Shown in pieces: positions 32,901 to 35,880 of a stretch of 64,000 nucleotides of DNA. The notes under the pieces are model-generated. The model did no database searches. It was not told where the DNA came from and saw only the letters and a list, made by a program, of their open reading frames with translations. Within the stretch, counting starts at the first letter, position 1, and every line of letters starts with the position of its first letter. Both the position numbers and the translations under genes were made by a program. This DNA comes from Tridacna crocea (lineage: Eukaryota; Mollusca; Bivalvia; Cardiida; Cardiidae). The stretch covers positions 53,060,962 to 53,124,961 of the forward strand of contig OX031062.1 in the NCBI GenBank assembly GCA_943736015.1, read 5' to 3'.

Positions 32901-33637
32901 CAAATAGAAATGTATAAACCAGTATAGAAATGTAAGTTTTAAACAATTTTGTCAAACCCATTTTAGCTTCTGGCTGGGCTGAAAAATAGTGCTGGTCCGA
33001 GGTCCTGGACCTACTGAAATGAAGATCGGACCCACAGGGAAATTAAAACAACCTGTCAAAATGGAGGTCAGACATAGTCTGTCTTCCAAGTTTAAAGTCT
33101 GATGCCCAAAAATAAATTCAGATTTACTAACATTTAGAACAACTGTTTGTATTTTAATTTGGTTCTGCTTGTTATGAAAAATCTTCATTTTAAATTGAAC
33201 TACTTCAAAAAATTTCTGCTGGGCCCAAGGAGAACTGTCAGTCATTTTCATCGAAGTTGAAATTGTCGTCTGCAAAGTCTTTGAGTTTGGAAGAATCTAA
33301 AATTTGTCGTTTGGGAAAAGGTCAACTAGAATAATTCTCTCACAAAACATTATACACCAGGCTATTTGTTTTCCATTAACCTGGCCGAGTAGTCAAGGAT
33401 ATTATTTTCTATCTGAATTAAATGTTCTATGCATTATATAGCGCTGTAAGTATTGAGAATTTTCTTGTATAGAATTGGTTTTCCCAATTTTGGAAATTTC
33501 CCTCGCCGAGACAAATTTTACGATACCTTATGTATTCCTTTAAACACTTCTGATGTTGCTCCTTTTCCTACCGAAGAATCCGTAGCATAAACATAATTTT
33601 GTGTCGCTCTGAAATTTCTAGCGGTTGGACTTGACAT
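2947..33637 (-). CDS. TBK1: TBK1/IKKepsilon-family serine/threonine kinase, complete, 18 coding exons
   Basis: Coding joins on the minus strand: 33637-33527, 32191-32045, 31365-31239, 30534-30444, 28798-28708, 27754-27597, 25339-25229, 23201-23022, 21876-21647, 19297-19144, 16022-15872, 14296-14241, 12977-12858, 11061-10963, 9997-9904, 8343-8195, 6205-6131, 2998-2947. The total is 2196 nt, or 731 residues plus TAG; human TBK1 has 729. Every junction is GT-AG and in phase. Seen: glycine loop GKGATSEVFKG (24-34), lysine K46, helix-C E61, HRDIKPGN (142-149), DFG (166-168) and activation-loop S181 in FQSLVGTEEYL, which matches human S172. A ubiquitin-like domain (about 318-395), a coiled-coil scaffold (about 425-650) and a short C-terminal tail follow. 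Family role: cytosolic kinase that relays STING/MAVS/TLR signals to IRF and NF-kB, and acts in autophagy. The sequence does not separate TBK1 from IKKepsilon; invertebrates often have one ancestral gene. Confidence 0.93.
3115..3840. repeat. interspersed repeat with tandem units of about 120 bp
   Basis: At least three units with CTGACCAAGTTT..GAGT-TC-GGCTGAAAATGTGGCC..GCACACAAG. The outer ends (GAGCTCACCTGAG and CAGCTGGGCTAAAAC) are imperfect inverted copies. Confidence 0.7.
3838..3977 (-). mobile_element. family A MITE remnant
   Basis: Degraded hairpin half and TCTAAAATTTTGTTGTAAAG right end. Confidence 0.45.
4075..4302 (+). mobile_element. family A MITE
   Basis: Left TTAA 4075-4078; right TTAA mutated to TTCA. 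Loop GGTTAACC. Confidence 0.85.
4303..4527 (-). mobile_element. family A MITE, opposite orientation to neighbour
   Basis: CTTTACCAAACG left end and AAAAACCAGGG right end, placed tail to tail with the copy on its left. Confidence 0.75.
4527..4789 (-). mobile_element. family A MITE with duplicated hairpin arm
   Basis: After the hairpin a second AAAAGGAGAAAATACTGGTAACC arm is inserted. Right TTAA 4786-4789. Confidence 0.75.
4985..5660. repeat. degenerate tandem repeat, units of about 150 bp
   Basis: Four units share TTTGACCTT-CAGTGTTACCTTGACCTTGAAC and AAATCCATCCATAAATGTA. A related piece lies at 47690-47870. Confidence 0.65.
5790..6130. other. intron 17 sequence without recognised element
   Basis: AT-rich; nothing beyond a 14-base A tract near 5813 seen. 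Confidence 0.4.
6131..6205 (-). CDS. TBK1: TBK1 exon 17 (C-terminal adaptor-binding helix)
   Basis: Residues 690-714 plus two bases. LEKMTTDQDNLKHLMEETDQ resembles the C-terminal helix that binds adaptors (TANK, NAP1, OPTN in vertebrates). Acceptor tgttccag, donor GTGATT, the weakest donor in the gene. Confidence 0.82.
6255..6384 (+). mobile_element. family A MITE fragment
   Basis: Hairpin with worn arms (GCTGGGAACCAATATTATC); both ends missing. Confidence 0.6.
6385..6605 (+). mobile_element. family A MITE
   Basis: TTAA both sides; loop shortened to GCTGGTCCAGC. Confidence 0.87.
6806..7034 (+). mobile_element. family A MITE
   Basis: Complete, TTAA both sides, perfect hairpin 6861-6926. Confidence 0.9.
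7171..7372 (+). mobile_element. family A MITE, degraded
   Basis: Hairpin collapsed to GTGGATTAACTAACCAGATTT; ends recognisable. Confidence 0.55.
7392..7619. mobile_element. family A-related MITE, GCTCGT subfamily
   Basis: TTAA both sides. Hairpin arm AAATTGCTCGT replaces AAATGCTGGT and flanks differ (GTGGTATCTCTAATTGACCC). Nearly the same element recurs at 8516-8744. Confidence 0.85.
7616..7815 (-). mobile_element. family A MITE, right hairpin arm deleted
   Basis: Shares TTAA 7616-7619 with the copy before it. Sequence jumps from GCTGGTTACC to AAAAGCTGTCC. Confidence 0.8.
7959..8188 (+). mobile_element. family A MITE abutting exon 16 donor
   Basis: TTAA both sides; its right TTAA (8185-8188) starts at intron base +7 of TBK1 exon 16. 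Confidence 0.9.
8195..8343 (-). CDS. TBK1: TBK1 exon 16 (Ser-rich linker)
   Basis: Residues 641-689 plus two bases. A low-complexity Ser/Asp/Gln-rich stretch between coiled coil and C-terminal region. Acceptor tgttgcag, donor GTAAGT. The TTAA of a MITE begins at intron base +7. Confidence 0.82.
8516..8744. mobile_element. family A-related MITE, GCTCGT subfamily
   Basis: Twin of 7392-7619, about nine bases in ten the same; TTAA both sides. Confidence 0.85.
8965..9108. repeat. foldback: 47-bp inverted repeat with 49-bp loop
   Basis: GTTGTACTGTCAGGTGGCAC at the left returns inverted at 9088-9107; arms run to GGCTGTG/CACAGCC with two or three mismatches. Confidence 0.88.
9290..9840. mobile_element. 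cluster of worn family A pieces
   Basis: Partial hairpins near 9310-9350, 9500-9545 and 9600-9660 and a right end near 9750-9835, interrupted by unrelated sequence. Confidence 0.4.
9362..9425. repeat. small palindrome around CCAAT boxes
   Basis: GAAAGTAAAGCAA and TTGCTTTACTTTC flank an inner TGATTGGC / GCCAATCA pair. Confidence 0.8.
9904..9997 (-). CDS. TBK1: TBK1 exon 15 (coiled coil)
   Basis: Residues 609-640. LQKKIEALQHEIRSMKSAI has heptad-like hydrophobic spacing. Acceptor aattttag, donor GTAAGT, phase 0 exit. Confidence 0.88.
10078..10305 (-). mobile_element. family A MITE, TTAA ends worn
   Basis: CTCTTTACCAATCAACAAC left end; TTTGATAATGGTTTAA right end; hairpin nearly intact. Confidence 0.78.
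10329..10559 (+). mobile_element. family A MITE
   Basis: Complete, TTAA both sides; has a short C tract (GACGCCCCCCCGAG). Confidence 0.9.
10682..10869 (-). mobile_element. family A MITE, left hairpin arm deleted
   Basis: TTAA both sides; GGTAGAAAACA joins directly to TTTTCTCCTTTTCCC. Confidence 0.82.
10963..11061 (-). CDS. TBK1: TBK1 exon 14 (scaffold helix)
   Basis: Residues 576-608 plus two bases. It is helical and charged, ending HHHFLAWH. Acceptor tttcacag, donor GTGAGT. Confidence 0.88.
11104..11395 (+). mobile_element. tRNA-derived SINE, family 2
   Basis: A-box-like TGGTAGCGCAATCAGTGG and a worn B box, then the shared body TGAGGATTGGTGATAATCATTGTGAC and tail GGATAGGTGGACTGG, ending in AATAAAAG. 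Confidence 0.7.
11419..11649 (-). mobile_element. family A MITE
   Basis: Complete, TTAA both sides; loop GGTGACC. Confidence 0.9.
11865..12085 (-). mobile_element. family A MITE, right end worn
   Basis: Left TTAA 11865-11868; hairpin with mismatches (GGTTTCCAATATT). Confidence 0.7.
12110..12535. mobile_element. GC-rich foldback element split by a family A MITE
   Basis: Outer parts match the foldback at 23621-23875 (CATTCAGACATTTGCC.. and TTTTCTGTTTTATGCAAGTC). The MITE at 12191-12397 sits in its CTGTTTTAATG sequence. Confidence 0.75.
12191..12397 (-). mobile_element. family A MITE nested in another element
   Basis: Inserted at the TTAA of the host CTGTTTTAATGT, duplicating TTAA. TIR CCCTTTCCCAAAC. 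Left hairpin arm partly lost; ACTCGTTACGAGC centre. Confidence 0.92.
12633..12852 (-). mobile_element. family A MITE abutting exon 13 donor
   Basis: Right TTAA 12849-12852 is directly joined to the donor GTAAG of TBK1 exon 13. Confidence 0.88.
12858..12977 (-). CDS. TBK1: TBK1 exon 13 (scaffold helix)
   Basis: Residues 536-575 plus two bases. IPYHEERLHKFD matches the family's LAYNEEQIHKFD. The donor GTAAG runs straight into the TTAA of a MITE (12849-12852). Confidence 0.93.
13141..13180. repeat. C tract followed by A tract
   Basis: About 13 C then 13 A in intron 12; possible slippage site. Confidence 0.9.
13203..13393 (-). mobile_element. family A MITE, degraded
   Basis: Left end lost; worn hairpin CATCGGTAATCAGCATTTT. 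Confidence 0.6.
13390..13571 (-). mobile_element. family A MITE, short form
   Basis: TTAA both sides, shared with the degraded copy on the left. Arm GCTGATTACCAGC. Confidence 0.82.
13612..13822 (-). mobile_element. family A MITE remnant without hairpin centre
   Basis: CCCTTTACCACATGAC left end; no readable hairpin. Confidence 0.5.
13823..14050 (+). mobile_element. family A MITE
   Basis: Right TTAA 14047-14050 shared with the next copy; hairpin with GGTAACC centre. Confidence 0.82.
14047..14202 (-). mobile_element. family A MITE, left end deleted
   Basis: Starts at GATGAAATTTACCCCTGATAGG; hairpin intact. Confidence 0.72.
14241..14296 (-). CDS. TBK1: TBK1 exon 12 (56-bp linker exon)
   Basis: Residues 518-535 plus two bases. 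It is found by phase: exon 11 ends in phase 0, exon 13 needs two bases before it, and this segment between acceptor ttatacag and donor GTAAAT supplies both. It is Gly/Ser-rich, matching the variable linker in the scaffold domain. Confidence 0.72.
14492..14720 (+). mobile_element. family A MITE
   Basis: CCCTTCCCAAACAATCCCTGG left end; right TTAA shared. Confidence 0.9.
14717..14946 (+). mobile_element. family A MITE
   Basis: Same orientation as its left neighbour, joined through one TTAA. Confidence 0.88.
14992..15219 (-). mobile_element. family A MITE
   Basis: TIR CCCTTTCCCA at both ends; loop GGGTACC. Part of another hairpin follows at 15225-15305. Confidence 0.9.
15369..15598 (-). mobile_element. 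family A MITE
   Basis: TTAA both sides; centre GGGTAACAGC. Confidence 0.88.
15872..16022 (-). CDS. TBK1: TBK1 exon 11 (scaffold helix)
   Basis: Residues 467-517. The acceptor is a NAGNAG pair (TAGAAG at 16025-16020); I used the first AG, which adds R468. It ends in ITIEG before GTGAGT, phase 0. Confidence 0.86.
16161..16372. mobile_element. family B MITE (TTAA, AGACTGCA hairpin)
   Basis: TTAACCCTAAAAG and CTTTAAGGGTTAA ends. Hairpin GATCAGACTGCACA / TGTGCAGTCTGATC inside an outer GGACAGTATAGATC / GATCTACATTGTCC pair. Confidence 0.85.
16377..16550. mobile_element. family A MITE, hairpin lost
   Basis: Both flanking parts are present; the centre is replaced by CCCATCTGTGCCACTCATAATTGG. Confidence 0.55.
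16561..16785 (-). mobile_element. family A MITE, degraded
   Basis: CTCTTTAACAAACAACAAAATTC start; hairpin worn to GATGCTGATCACTAGCATTTT. Confidence 0.65.
16912..17136 (-). mobile_element. family A MITE
   Basis: Right TTAA 17133-17136; intact hairpin 17024-17090. Confidence 0.87.
17381..17574 (-). mobile_element. family A MITE, right hairpin arm deleted
   Basis: TTAA both sides; GCTGGTTACC runs into CTCCTAACTCAGGG. Confidence 0.78.
17638..18766 (+). repeat. tandem array of five family A MITEs, exact 225-bp period
   Basis: TTAA recurs at 17638, 17863, 18088, 18313, 18538 and 18763, each 225 bases apart. The five units are almost identical and share private variants (GTAGGAAAAGG, CTGAAAATGC, GAACCAGTCTAAGATT). 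A few single-base differences separate them (CCTGAACA in units 1-2, CCAGAACA in units 3-5). Confidence 0.97.
18763..18958 (-). mobile_element. family A MITE after the array, hairpin worn
   Basis: Shares the last TTAA of the array; only TTTTGAGAAATAGAGGGAATGTC remains of the hairpin. Confidence 0.75.
19144..19297 (-). CDS. TBK1: TBK1 exon 10 (start of scaffold/dimerisation domain)
   Basis: Residues 416-466 plus two bases. NLDEDYRVARAICEEIALSQ aligns with the first scaffold helix (family DASMAKAITGVV region). Acceptor gtttttcag, donor GTAAGA. Confidence 0.9.
19390..19488. mobile_element. family C MITE fragment
   Basis: CTCTGGAGAAAGGGGGCTTAATGCA start and GATCCATAAT body. Confidence 0.6.
19492..19551. 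mobile_element. family B MITE, 60-bp deletion form
   Basis: TTAACCCTTAAGCTGCTTATC and GGACAAGGGTTAA ends with the hairpin removed. Confidence 0.75.
19590..19799 (-). mobile_element. tRNA-derived SINE, family 1
   Basis: The minus strand begins TGTGTGGTGTCCGTGGTCG, has A-box AGGTAGAGCG and B-box-like AGTTTGATACC, and ends TCGATGTAAAATAAATATG. Matches 44101-44311. Confidence 0.82.
19855..19913 (-). mobile_element. family C MITE fragment
   Basis: The minus strand reads TTAATGCATCTCCCTAAAGT..CCAGGTCAGCCTGCC. A family A copy occupies its TTAA. Confidence 0.6.
19910..20137 (+). mobile_element. family A MITE, mosaic of two subfamilies
   Basis: The left half is the CCCATTACCACACAATCCC type. The right half (TTATCAGAGACCTAAAGC..) matches the copy at 57-285. 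Confidence 0.87.
20167..20390. mobile_element. two family A fragments
   Basis: A right end (GTTGTCTGCACATGC..GGTAAAGTG) and a worn hairpin (AACATTGCGGGAAAAATATTGG). Confidence 0.5.
20397..20615 (+). mobile_element. family A MITE
   Basis: Complete, TTAA both sides, perfect hairpin. A family C end (GCACCCTTTTGCCAGAACATGG) follows directly. Confidence 0.9.
20653..20884 (+). mobile_element. family C MITE
   Basis: TATGCTCTGAGAAA..GGCTTAATTCATCTG start, GTCAGCCTGCACAG body, TAGAGATGCAATAA end. Confidence 0.7.
20879..21060 (-). mobile_element. family A MITE, left hairpin arm deleted
   Basis: It begins at the worn TTAA of the family C copy; right TTAA 21057-21060. Confidence 0.75.
21104..21326 (+). 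mobile_element. family A MITE
   Basis: TTAA both sides; left end lacks ACCACAC; loop GGAATAACC. Confidence 0.87.
21392..21604 (+). mobile_element. family A MITE close to exon 9
   Basis: No TTAA left; arms CCTGGTGAGAAAAGG and CCTTTTCCAACAATG. Ends 43 bases from the exon 9 donor. Confidence 0.75.
21647..21876 (-). CDS. TBK1: TBK1 exon 9 (ubiquitin-like domain)
   Basis: Residues 339-415 plus one base. The ubiquitin-like part is divergent; the end (WYKLPHG) lines up with the KISLPKVHP junction of vertebrate TBK1. Acceptor aattaacag, donor GTAAAG. Confidence 0.88.
21903..22130 (-). mobile_element. family A MITE, GCTCGT variant
   Basis: TTAA both sides, TIR CCCTTTCCCAAAC / CTCTTTCCCAAAC, loop GCTCGTATCGAGC. 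Closest relative is the nested copy at 12191. Confidence 0.9.
22190..22398 (-). mobile_element. tRNA-derived SINE
   Basis: Minus strand GGGTAGCTTTGTGGTTAGTG (A box) and GGTTGCAAGTCC (B box). Confidence 0.55.
22568..22738 (-). mobile_element. family A MITE, right arm and TTAA lost
   Basis: Breaks after GCTGGTTACC, resuming at GGGGGTGTCAAAAGTAGGG. Confidence 0.75.
22846..22924 (-). mobile_element. tRNA-like SINE head
   Basis: Minus strand GCTTGGCTTAGTGGTAAGG (A box) and AGTTTCGAGCC (B box). Confidence 0.55.
23022..23201 (-). CDS. TBK1: TBK1 exon 8 (end of kinase domain, start of ubiquitin-like domain)
   Basis: Residues 279-338 plus two bases. ITFDQFFREADDI corresponds to the family's GFDQFFAETSDI-type end of the kinase domain; VIYIFS opens the ubiquitin-like domain. 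Acceptor cttttag, donor GTAAGT. Confidence 0.92.
23257..23485 (-). mobile_element. family A MITE
   Basis: TTAA both sides, full hairpin; followed by family C-like TGCATCTGCACATG. Confidence 0.9.
23621..23875. mobile_element. GC-rich foldback MITE, 255 bp
   Basis: Ends GTGCAACACGCGAAAAGGG and its inverse. Each arm holds a second hairpin CCTGCGCAGTCCGCGCAGG between GTCTCGGAT and ATCCGAGAC. It is much richer in GC than its surroundings. Confidence 0.92.
23903..24162 (+). mobile_element. family C MITE
   Basis: Inverted ends AGGGCTTAATGCATCTGCG and GAGATGCATTAAACCCCC; inner GATCCATAATAATGTGATGAC. Confidence 0.75.
24230..24450. mobile_element. worn family A pieces
   Basis: TTTTCTTCTCTTCTCACAATG and GCAGGTGCTTTCAATATGG words without ordered ends. 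Confidence 0.45.
24455..24680 (+). mobile_element. family A MITE, worn ends
   Basis: CTTTACCACACAATCCCAAC start, intact hairpin arms, GGTGATGAGTTTAA end. Confidence 0.75.
24761..24978 (-). mobile_element. family A MITE
   Basis: TTAA both sides; right one shared. Arm GAAGCAATGCTGATTACC. Confidence 0.82.
24975..25210 (-). mobile_element. family A MITE, right TTAA changed to TTGA
   Basis: Same direction as the copy on its left; ends 19 bases from the exon 7 donor. Confidence 0.87.
25229..25339 (-). CDS. TBK1: TBK1 exon 7 (kinase C-lobe)
   Basis: Residues 242-278 plus two bases. GVIAGEQ then KWTKEMPATCRLSR match the family's GAISG and W-MP-C-LSR positions. Acceptor tattacag, donor GTCAGT. A family A MITE ends about 20 bases downstream. 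Confidence 0.92.
25429..25868 (+). mobile_element. family C MITE split by a family A MITE
   Basis: CATGCTCTAAGAAAGGGGG lies left of the insertion and TGCATCTGCGAAATATATC right of it; together they rebuild the family C start. Confidence 0.82.
25460..25777 (+). mobile_element. family A MITE, 318-bp long form, nested
   Basis: Inserted at the TTAA of a family C copy. A second partial body (CTTTTCTCACACTGTTCTACC..) is duplicated inside. It has a C/G-type CCCCCCCCCCC run at 25496. Confidence 0.88.
25872..26082 (-). mobile_element. family A MITE, left hairpin arm deleted
   Basis: TTAA both sides; AGAAAGACATTTTGGTTACC at the join. Confidence 0.83.
26177..26613 (-). mobile_element. family A MITE split by a family B MITE
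   Basis: CTCTTTACCACACAAG is left of the insertion; GACTTGTCCAAATC and the hairpin are right of it. Loop GGTCACC. Confidence 0.75.
26199..26410. mobile_element. family B MITE, nested
   Basis: TTAACCCTTTGGCTGCTTATC and GCAGGATAAGAGTTAA ends; hairpin AGACTGCACAGAATGTGCAGTCT. Confidence 0.85.
26652..27010 (+). mobile_element. cluster of broken family A pieces
   Basis: Three left ends and three part-hairpins in the same direction, none complete. Confidence 0.5.
27291..27517 (-). mobile_element. family A MITE
   Basis: Right TTAA 27514-27517; loop GGCCTCC; 80 bases from TBK1 exon 6. Confidence 0.83.
27597..27754 (-). CDS. TBK1: TBK1 exon 6 (kinase C-lobe)
   Basis: Residues 190-241 plus two bases. 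HPDIF continues the activation segment, and GADLWSLGATLYHAATG is the helix-F region typical of TBK1/IKKepsilon. Acceptor atattgcag, donor GTAAGC. Confidence 0.94.
27790..28017 (-). mobile_element. family A MITE
   Basis: Left TTAA changed to TCAA; loop GGGTACCACC. Confidence 0.85.
28020..28220 (-). mobile_element. family A MITE, degraded
   Basis: Arm AGAAGGAGAAAATCCTGGTTACC with worn partners. Confidence 0.6.
28231..28447 (-). mobile_element. family A MITE
   Basis: Right TTAA shared with the next copy, which has opposite orientation. Confidence 0.8.
28444..28672 (+). mobile_element. family A MITE beside exon 5
   Basis: TTAA both sides; ends 35 bases from the exon 5 donor. Confidence 0.88.
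28708..28798 (-). CDS. TBK1: TBK1 exon 5 (DFG and activation loop)
   Basis: Residues 159-189. VYKLSDFGTAK holds the DFG motif; FQSLVGTEEYL holds S181, the expected trans-autophosphorylation site. Acceptor ctatttcag, donor GTGAGT. Confidence 0.94.
28827..29053 (-). mobile_element. family A MITE beside exon 5
   Basis: Starts 28 bases from the exon 5 acceptor; right TTAA worn to CTAA; loop GGTTTCC. Confidence 0.83.
29056..29273 (-). mobile_element. family A MITE, worn
   Basis: Right TTAA 29270-29273, shared; hairpin arms shortened. Confidence 0.68.
29270..29420 (+). mobile_element. family A MITE, right end missing
   Basis: CCCTTTACCACAGAATCCC start; worn hairpin. Confidence 0.65.
29496..29724 (+). 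mobile_element. family A MITE
   Basis: TTAA both sides; loop GGAAACC. Confidence 0.87.
29735..29815 (+). mobile_element. tRNA-like SINE head
   Basis: CATAGCTCAGTGGTCAGTAC (A box) and AGGGTTCGAATTC (B box), 45 bases apart. No acceptor-stem pairing seen, so probably not a working tRNA. Confidence 0.55.
30208..30342 (+). mobile_element. family A MITE lacking the whole hairpin
   Basis: GATGACCCTGA joins directly to ACAAATTTCGAATTTTCAG; both ends kept. Confidence 0.82.
30444..30534 (-). CDS. TBK1: TBK1 exon 4 (catalytic loop)
   Basis: Residues 129-158 plus two bases. It has HRDIKPGN with catalytic D144 and metal-binding N149. Acceptor tttcatcag, donor GTGAGT. Confidence 0.93.
30640..31020. mobile_element. 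two worn family A MITEs
   Basis: The first has a duplicated GCTGGAAACCAGCATTTTTC centre. The second, on the minus strand, has an intact hairpin 30918-30984. Confidence 0.65.
31239..31365 (-). CDS. TBK1: TBK1 exon 3 (hinge region)
   Basis: Residues 87-128 plus one base. Acceptor tattttcag, donor GTAAAT. VAVMEYC is the hinge; EPENRFGLVEDEFL matches the family's EPSNAYGLPESEFL-type stretch. Confidence 0.92.
31736..31941 (-). mobile_element. family A MITE, left hairpin arm deleted
   Basis: TTAA both sides; AAAACATTGTACCAGCATTTTC at the join. Confidence 0.82.
32045..32191 (-). CDS. TBK1: TBK1 exon 2 (catalytic lysine, helix C)
   Basis: Residues 38-86. Acceptor ttacag, donor GTAAGT. ALKIF carries catalytic K46, and REIEAL carries helix-C glutamate E61. 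It ends in IGEEED, matching the IEEE of vertebrate TBK1. Confidence 0.92.
32223..32397 (-). mobile_element. family A MITE lacking the whole hairpin
   Basis: TTAA both sides; AACATTGT joins to TCAAAAGGCTTC, so both arms are gone cleanly. Starts 32 bases from exon 2. Confidence 0.85.
32419..32616 (+). mobile_element. family A MITE, worn
   Basis: Right TTAA 32613-32616; hairpin barely paired. Confidence 0.7.
33250..33323 (+). mobile_element. family A right-end fragment
   Basis: GTCGTCTGCAAAG..ATCTAAAATTTGTCGTTTGGG. Confidence 0.6.
33527..33637 (-). CDS. TBK1: TBK1 exon 1 (start codon, glycine-rich loop)
   Basis: Residues 1-37. The ATG at 33637-33635 (context aaaATGTCA) is the only ATG in frame; an in-frame TAG lies at 33715-33713. 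It carries VGKGATSEVFKG and ends AAG before donor GTATCG, phase 0. Confidence 0.9.
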
Positions 33638-33937
33638 TTTCACAGCCCAAAATTTTGTCACGACCCTCGAGTCAAAGCGAAAGTACCTTTTCCCGATGAT
33701 TACGGAAGTCAACTAACCGGAAATGATAAATGAAAAGAATTTCGTCCCATATCCAAATCGTTCGCTGATAATTCGCAACTAAATTCTTCTTCTTTATTGT
33801 TGTTTTTACGGGTTGTTCTTTTGTTATTGTTACTGTGGTTCCTCTTCATCATCAACATCGCCTTCGTCGTCGTAGTCATCGTCTTCGTACTCATCAGCAA
33901 CATTGATAATTATCCTCCTCCTCATCATCATCAGTAC

Positions 33938-33968
<31 letters not shown>

Positions 33969-33975
33969 CTTCTTC
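33638..33975 (-). promoter_or_regulatory. TBK1 5' flank / possible 5' UTR
   Basis: Sequence just upstream of the start codon. It has an in-frame stop at 33715-33713, an acidic 33-codon minor reading frame (33931-33830) and a TTC microsatellite (33940-33975). No TATA box is evident and the transcription start cannot be placed. Confidence 0.35.
33940..33975. repeat. (TTC)n microsatellite
   Basis: About 11 perfect TTC units, 300 bp upstream of the TBK1 start codon. Confidence 0.95.
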
Positions 33976-33999
33976 AGCGGTGTAAATAACAGAGCTAAT

Positions 34000-34840
34000 T
34001 TTGAGTCATTGTTATGAATCGTTGAATTACCCAGATTACCAACTGACGGAACAAGCTTACCACCTTACCTATACAATTTGAACCATGCTCCGGGAGAAAG
34101 GGGCTAGATGCAAGAGGGGGCGGGGGGGGGGGGGTCAGTCTGGGCAGTCCGCTGAGGAACTATTTGTTAGAGATTTTCTTTAATTCAATGGATGAATCTA
34201 CCTTTTGATTCCGTCAGTAATTAGACAAAAATGAAAACGTGGACCTATAATCATTAATTTAATTATGATGACTTTTTTGGTATTTATATGTATCATGTAG
34301 ATTATCCGGAAACCCTTCTGTCAGAGCGCTGCTCATTTCATCCATCGGTTCAGAGAGCGTGTATGTCGGATCCCTGACCTATTTTACTTTTTTTGAGTAG
34401 GACAGGAAATGAATATTGAACCGAATTTTTCACTCTTTGCCTGCAATGGGCAATAAAATCGCAGTCAGAATCAAGAGGGTTAACAGTCGGAAATTTATAC
34501 ATAAACGATAAAGTGACCAGTCCTGTCACCTTGATTGATCTGGTACTATAGTTAAAAGCGGCTTAAACTGGCAATGGTTGCCGATCGACGATTTTTTTCA
34601 TTCAAACGATTCAAGAAGAAGATTCTTAACAAATATTTTATCTACGATAACAATGGCTGATTTGGACAGTCGACTAGATACTTTTAGACATTTACCGGAG
34701 GCTTTTGCACTTCCACTGAAAGATTAAAGGACTTTCAACTCTTGAATATCGGAGAAAACGACCTTATACACGATTCAAGTCTTCAAGATTCTCCATAACA
34801 GTGACAGCGCTTCCAATAAAGATCTTCTACAATGATCAAC
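34000..34840. other. intergenic, no gene seen
   Basis: It holds a worn family C start near 34083, a G tract at 34117-34134 and unassigned sequence. Confidence 0.4.
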
Positions 34841-35560
34841 ATATAGCAGAATAATAGAAGCAGTCTAAAATTATTTAAAAACTTTACAGTGATTTTCAAA
34901 AAAAAAAAAAATTCTATTACTTAAAGGTGGGTATTTAGAATTTTTTTATCCCACCAAATTAAAAAATATATATATCACTGAAATTCATATGAAAAAATAA
35001 TACAAATCATCAATAATTAAGATTCATAAAGTTACAAAAGAAATTTTTTTTGATGGCGTTCCCTTAAAAGGCTACGTAGCCTCTTAAGGTATTTTTAGAT
35101 TTCGCGCCAAAAATCAATAAAGCATTTTGGGAATGCCAAGTGACTGGCACGTGACTCGTAACGCTTAAATTCCATTACATAACAAACATGTAATAATTAT
35201 TTTCCATAATGTCTTCTTCGGACCCTATGTTTGAAACTTAATCTGTGTATACCTGTATGTAGATGAGTGAATTGATTATCTAAAAATAGAACGTGTCTCC
35301 CGTCCGTGTCGACCTGGGCTGTAGTAAATCTCTAATTTCTCGTGCTGTCGGACGGTGTTCGACTACTGGCGTTTTATGAATGAAAATTAAAAGGCTTTGG
35401 GAGTATAAGGATGATTTTTTTTGCACTTTTGTACAATTTTCGTCCAAAAATCTGAAGGGCCACCTTTAAGATATTTCTCTAATAGTACTATGAAATATCG
35501 TGGGCCGAATCCTCCCAATTTCAGGGCCGAATCTTCTCAACTTTATGTATGGTGAGAGTA
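34841..35560 (+). repeat. direct repeat copy 1 (GGGCCGAATC type)
   Basis: 34870-34920 and 35470-35560 together match 37120-37260 and are separated by the 549-bp insertion. Confidence 0.75.
34921..35469. mobile_element. family D TTAA element, 549 bp
   Basis: Ends TTAAAGGTGGG and CCACCTTTAA. The paralogue at 37172 reads ATTACTTTAGATATTT without it, an empty site. The ends do not start CCC, so it differs from families A and B. Confidence 0.85.
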
Positions 35561-35579
35561 ACGAACGACAAGTCTTCTC

Positions 35580-35880
35580 GGAGATTGCTATCTAATATGG
35601 GCATTCTAGGTACATCAGCGGACTAATTTTTCAAAACGACAACCGTTTCTTTGAATTTGAAAATAAAATAAACGTTTACTCAGTAAAACGCTACCTGGTG
35701 CGATTCATTCAGTTATGATCAGCTAGCAACTAACCTATGCACCGATCATTTCTTGAAACAGTCCCAACAGGCTTGGGTTTAGCTTTGGTATAAGCCCTTC
35801 TTTTCCCAAGTATCAGGGAATGGGTGATGCGTCATAGAAGACATGTGGAATCTTCGAAGAATATGACAAGCGCAGACAAC
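35580..35880 (+). repeat. interspersed repeat, copy 1
   Basis: Shares AAAATAAACGTTTACTCA, AAAACGCTACCT and GATGCGTCATA..GAATCTTCGAAGAATAT with 45190-45512. Confidence 0.75.

Noticed and set aside
33635-33712. Longer TBK1 N-terminus starting near 33712
   Set aside because: The codon there is TTG and an in-frame TAG lies directly upstream. The first in-frame ATG is 33637.
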